NCBI GenBank assembly: GCA_013397865.1
Contig: VZTI01000412.1
Span: 940,492 to 1,004,491, forward strand
DNA: 64,000 nt
DNA from: Struthidea cinerea
Taxonomy: Eukaryota > Chordata > Aves > Passeriformes > Corcoracidae
Reading direction: 5' to 3'
This document shows, piece after piece, positions 60,631-64,000 of the stretch (the first letter of the stretch is position 1; each line of letters opens with the position of its first letter). The notes beneath the pieces were generated by a model. It saw only the letters and a list, made by a program, of their open reading frames with translations. It had not been told where the DNA came from and searched no databases. Both the position numbers and the translations under genes were made by a program.

Positions 60631-62164
60631 GAAGGAGAGAGGAACACGGATCTCTTTGTGTGGCTAAGCCAACAAAGATGATGATGGGGAAGGATTTGCC
60701 TACAGTCAGCCCCACTGCCAGGGGCAAAGATGGAAGTTGTCCTCAGCCGCTGTGCTCTGCTCTAACCCCCAAAGCCCAGATTAAACACCCACATCAGAAA
60801 CCAAAGATAGTCCTTGGTTATCACATCTACCATAGAGATCCGTGTCAGAATCCTGGGCTTCAGTAAAGTGGTGAAATGGACAGAAAGAGTGGAATGGAGG
60901 ATGGGAGCCTGCAGGGTATCAGGAGGAATTTCTTCTCTGGCTCTTGAGGTAACTACTCCAAAGTACCAGTGGAAAAGGTCAGAGGAATGAGAGGGGTGTA
61001 AATACATGTCACAGGCTGCAGACTGAGTTTGTGAAATGACTCCAGATAATTTCCCTTCTCCACTGCAGAAAGGAAGTCGGCACTGATCCTACAGCACTGA
61101 GAAATGATGAGACGGATCCAGGAAGGACATGAAATGAAATAGGATGTTGGAAACAGAAAAGTAGGAAAATAAAGGTTAAAGAGAAGATGAGGCAAAGGAA
61201 AAAAGTCAAGGTAAATATACAAGACAGTGCACATAGAGTAGAGAAAAGAATAAAGTGGGAAAGGGACAGGGCAGTCAAAAAAGGAAAGGAAGCATTCCTG
61301 AGAGATAGTAAGCATTTTGGTGGCAGTCCAGCATGGATTCAAAAATTGTCCAAGATCATGGCTGAAGCATTTTCCAGGACCACGTCTAGGACACACAATT
61401 CTGTGAATCCAAGGAGGTATACAGAACAGAGAAAAATGTGCCTGAGCACGTCCAAAGCAATTCTGCCTCCGGAAAACTGCTGTGAAGGACAAAGCCCACA
61501 TTACAGATCAGCTCTGAGCTACCATTGACACTGCTGTGTCATCAGGAGTATTTTTAGATCGAACAAACTTGAACGCAGATCATCAGTTTTCAGCAGAACT
61601 TCTTCTATTTTCTTTGAAGTCTTCTACACGTGAATCTGTCCTACCAATATTAATCATTCAAACAGGTGATAAGTGGACAAGGAACTGCCAAAAAAGCAGA
61701 AATATGAAGAGAGTAAGTCTCCAGGAAAAAAAAAAAAAAAAAAAAACACCTTAGATTTTAAGGGCAGAGGTGTTGGCAGTTATCCTTTCTGAATAGAGAA
61801 GTTCAACTTTTTTTTTTTTAGTCAGAGCAGAGTATTTATTGGCCATGAAGGACAGTAAGTTTCCTACACGTTTTTACTGACCCTGTATTTATTACTGTAT
61901 AACCACAATGCCTCCATCAAATGGGTGAAGAGGAAATTGTAATACTGTGTGGAATGTGAAGGTTGTCCAGAGGGGTGGGAGATGCCTCTGGAAGCATTCC
62001 AGGCCAGACCGGATGGATGGCTGAGGGCTGTTGCCACCTTTTCACAAGTACTGACCAAAAGCCAACAAAACTAAAGAAGTGAGCCCCACGATCTTCAAAC
62101 GAAAAATTATAAAATGGTGATCAAGAAGGGATAAAAAGTTCTGGGAAGCCACAAATCTGAATAA

Positions 62165-64000
62165 ATAAGCATCAATTTTATTGAATCATGAATAATTTAA
62201 GACTGGTACAATCATCAGCTTTATTCTCCATGACACGGGGTGGGGAAGGGGTAGAAACGGGAAGAGTGAGAAAGGGGAGGCATGATCTCAAACAGACCAT
62301 TCACAAATTCCAATCCTAAATGAGAACTGAAAATTAAATAGGGAGAGGAGCAAATGGAAAACATCATAAACGTACACAAAATACTCAATTCCTAGTTTTC
62401 TCTTTAAAAATGGCTAGAAAAAATTCATCAAAATGCAGCACTTTTAATCAAATATTTACATTTCTATGTTACAATGAAAAAATGTACATCTTATAGAACA
62501 TATTTCATAAACTGTTCCACTGGAAACAACTAGATCAAAACAGCAACCTTCCATTTAATATCGACAAAGATTTTTTTTGCTTTCTTTTTGTATATTATTT
62601 TTTTCTTGAAAGAAAATTGCCACATTTAGACAAGATTTCATACACATAATATCGAAGTTAAGCATCAACAATGAAATATCAGTTTGCTTCTTTCAAAATG
62701 TACAAAAAGGCTAACCAACCCCCTCCCTCCCCCTCCCCAAATAAACCACATCTCATTTATGGCCTGTATCATTCTTGGCAGTTCTGAAGGAAAGAATATG
62801 GTTTATTCCCTCTCAATTTATAACTCAACACGAATGTTGCATAGAATCTTGCATTTCTTGTTGATATTTTTTTAAACAAGCCAACTTCGTAAGGAGGAAA
62901 AAAAAGGCAAAAAAAAAAAAAAAAGGAGGTGTTTTGAAAAAGCCTTAAATGAGAAGGAAATCACTTAAAAAAAGATTGAATCAATGAAAAGTCTTGATAA
63001 AAACTAAGACGTGTGCACAACAGGTAACCCTGCTTCCCGAAGTTTCAGAAAAGACACGGAATATTGTGATGCTCAGAATGACTAGCCTATTCAAAATTGC
63101 CTCTCTCACTTTAAGCCAAGCTAGTGTCAGTAAAAAATAACAGATAATAGAAATTTCTTCCTGAGCTTAAGCACAGGATTAAACATGAGAAAAACAAAAT
63201 ACCCCGTTCCCCAATAATAAAACACTACTTTAAACATGTCTTTTAGCACTCAGTTAAAGGTCAACCGAGACATTTTCTAGGATATCAAGTCCATTTAAAG
63301 CCCTAGCCCTGCAACTGGATTTTTTTACAGGCACATGCTCTATCTGCATGGATTCAGTTGGGGGATTAGGTACCAAAATTCACAGTAGTAGCAGGTAAAG
63401 TCAGTGCTGGGAAGCAGAATTGTCAAGACTACTGGAAAAATTAACTTCTCTCAAACTCATCATCAGCATGCTATGGATTTGATTCCATACAGATCTATCC
63501 CATTTTTTACAGTACCAAGAACTGGATTAGGAAAATTGGCTGAGTAACCTTTGTTATTCCATTCAGTGAAATAACGAAATCAGAGTTCATAAGGTTAAAA
63601 CAGTACAACACCAAGCTCTTCCCCCCCATCATTAAAATATTTAAATTTTTCCTTTTACAATATTTTTCTTTAAAAAAAAAAAAAAAGTCATCAGCACTTA
63701 AAAGTTGTAACAGGAGCAGATTCAAGACCAGCTTAGTAAGACAAAGTACAGTTAAGTTACAGAAAGTCATGAGGTATAATAAAACGATCCTCTCAAGCTG
63801 AGCCACAGAAGCATGAACTCATCTGTTATGTTCCTTTAAACCCACAAGCTCTTAAAGAAGTGTTTGTAATAAGATTTCTTTCTGTACATTGAAAAACCAG
63901 CATATTCCTGTAATTTATTATAGTTGAAAAGCTTTTTCTGTCCCTCCTGCATGGATAAAACAGCTCTTCAGTGATTTATTAGCTGCGAATTGATATGAAC
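62165..64000 (-). other. NAV2: Probable 3' UTR of convergent NAV2 (partial)
   Basis: On the minus strand this stretch reads as an AT-rich, ORF-poor terminal-exon-like sequence. It ends in two closely spaced AATAAA signals, seen as TTTATT on the + strand at 62177-62182 and 62220-62225. In vertebrates the gene lying tail-to-tail with DBX1 is NAV2 (neuron navigator 2), which has a long 3' UTR. The assignment rests on synteny and the poly(A) signals; no NAV2 codons are visible and the coding part would lie beyond the window. A lineage-specific noncoding transcript is an alternative. Confidence 0.5.
62177..62182 (-). terminator. NAV2: Minus-strand poly(A) signal (AATAAA)
   Basis: TTTATT on the + strand is AATAAA on the minus strand, with a second copy 43 bases upstream in the minus direction (62220-62225). 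A cleavage point near 62155-62165 is expected. Confidence 0.5.

Larger units (their letters stand above)
54373..62164. other. DBX1 to NAV2 intergenic spacer
   Basis: About 7.8 kb between two convergent gene ends. It contains CR1 fragments at 54987, 58632-59600 and 60531, the AAAAT array, and a run of about 25 As at 61720-61746. The largest frame, 60953-61501 (-, 182 codons), lies opposite a purine-rich stretch and shows no domain. Confidence 0.65.

Noticed and set aside
60953..61501. 182-codon minus-strand frame with many hydrophobic residues
   Set aside because: It lies opposite a purine-rich stretch, which gives F/L/S-rich translation by composition; no domain or splice context supports a gene.
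63507..63806. 99-codon minus-strand frame near the right edge
   Set aside because: It lies within the probable 3' UTR, is interrupted by a homopolymer (FFFFFF), and does not resemble NAV2.
1..64000. A new defence, biosynthetic or RNA-guided system
   Set aside because: No clustered genes, repeat-spacer arrays or enzyme motifs occur; the window is a vertebrate homeobox locus with its surrounding intergenic DNA.

Overview
The window is vertebrate nuclear DNA, almost certainly from a bird. The evidence is several CR1 LINE fragments with the avian 3' end, a compact homeobox gene with short introns and CpG-rich exons, and a draft assembly with N gaps. Long stretches are AT-rich, gene-free and full of stop codons. 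No bacterial-type operons, CRISPR arrays, tRNAs or rRNAs were seen.

The only protein-coding gene that can be read in full is DBX1 (developing brain homeobox 1) on the + strand. It has four coding exons (49084-49429, 49924-50025, 52385-52587, 52941-53315), all with GT-AG junctions. They join in frame to about 341 residues with a complete homeodomain and the acidic C-terminus ending ITVS. A TATA box at 48927-48933 and two CCAAT boxes lie just upstream. The 3' UTR ends near an ATTAAA signal at 54346-54351.

Layout. 1 to about 44900 is a gene desert upstream of DBX1, with scattered CR1 pieces, a solo LTR with target-site duplication (20088-20474), a probable second LTR (about 37841-38373), microsatellites, and AT-rich blocks with clustered homeodomain/TALE-like motifs. 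44920-48900 is the DBX1 5' flank, with a 644-base gap, an orphan CpG island (about 46690-47070) and the promoter. 48957-54372 is DBX1. 54373-62160 is intergenic with CR1 fragments, including one keeping endonuclease/linker coding remnants. From about 62165 to the right edge the minus strand looks like the 3' UTR of a convergent gene, most likely NAV2 by vertebrate synteny.

The strongest observations concern structure and assembly. A 459-base block in DBX1 intron 2 is present twice with only two differences, and its first copy is bounded by single Ns (probable false duplication). A single N in codon 3 of DBX1 probably marks a collapsed gap. A solo LTR sits inside a 21-bp tandem duplication. 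Two overlapping, mutually exclusive hairpins lie at 18716-18776. No previously undescribed multi-gene system could be supported.
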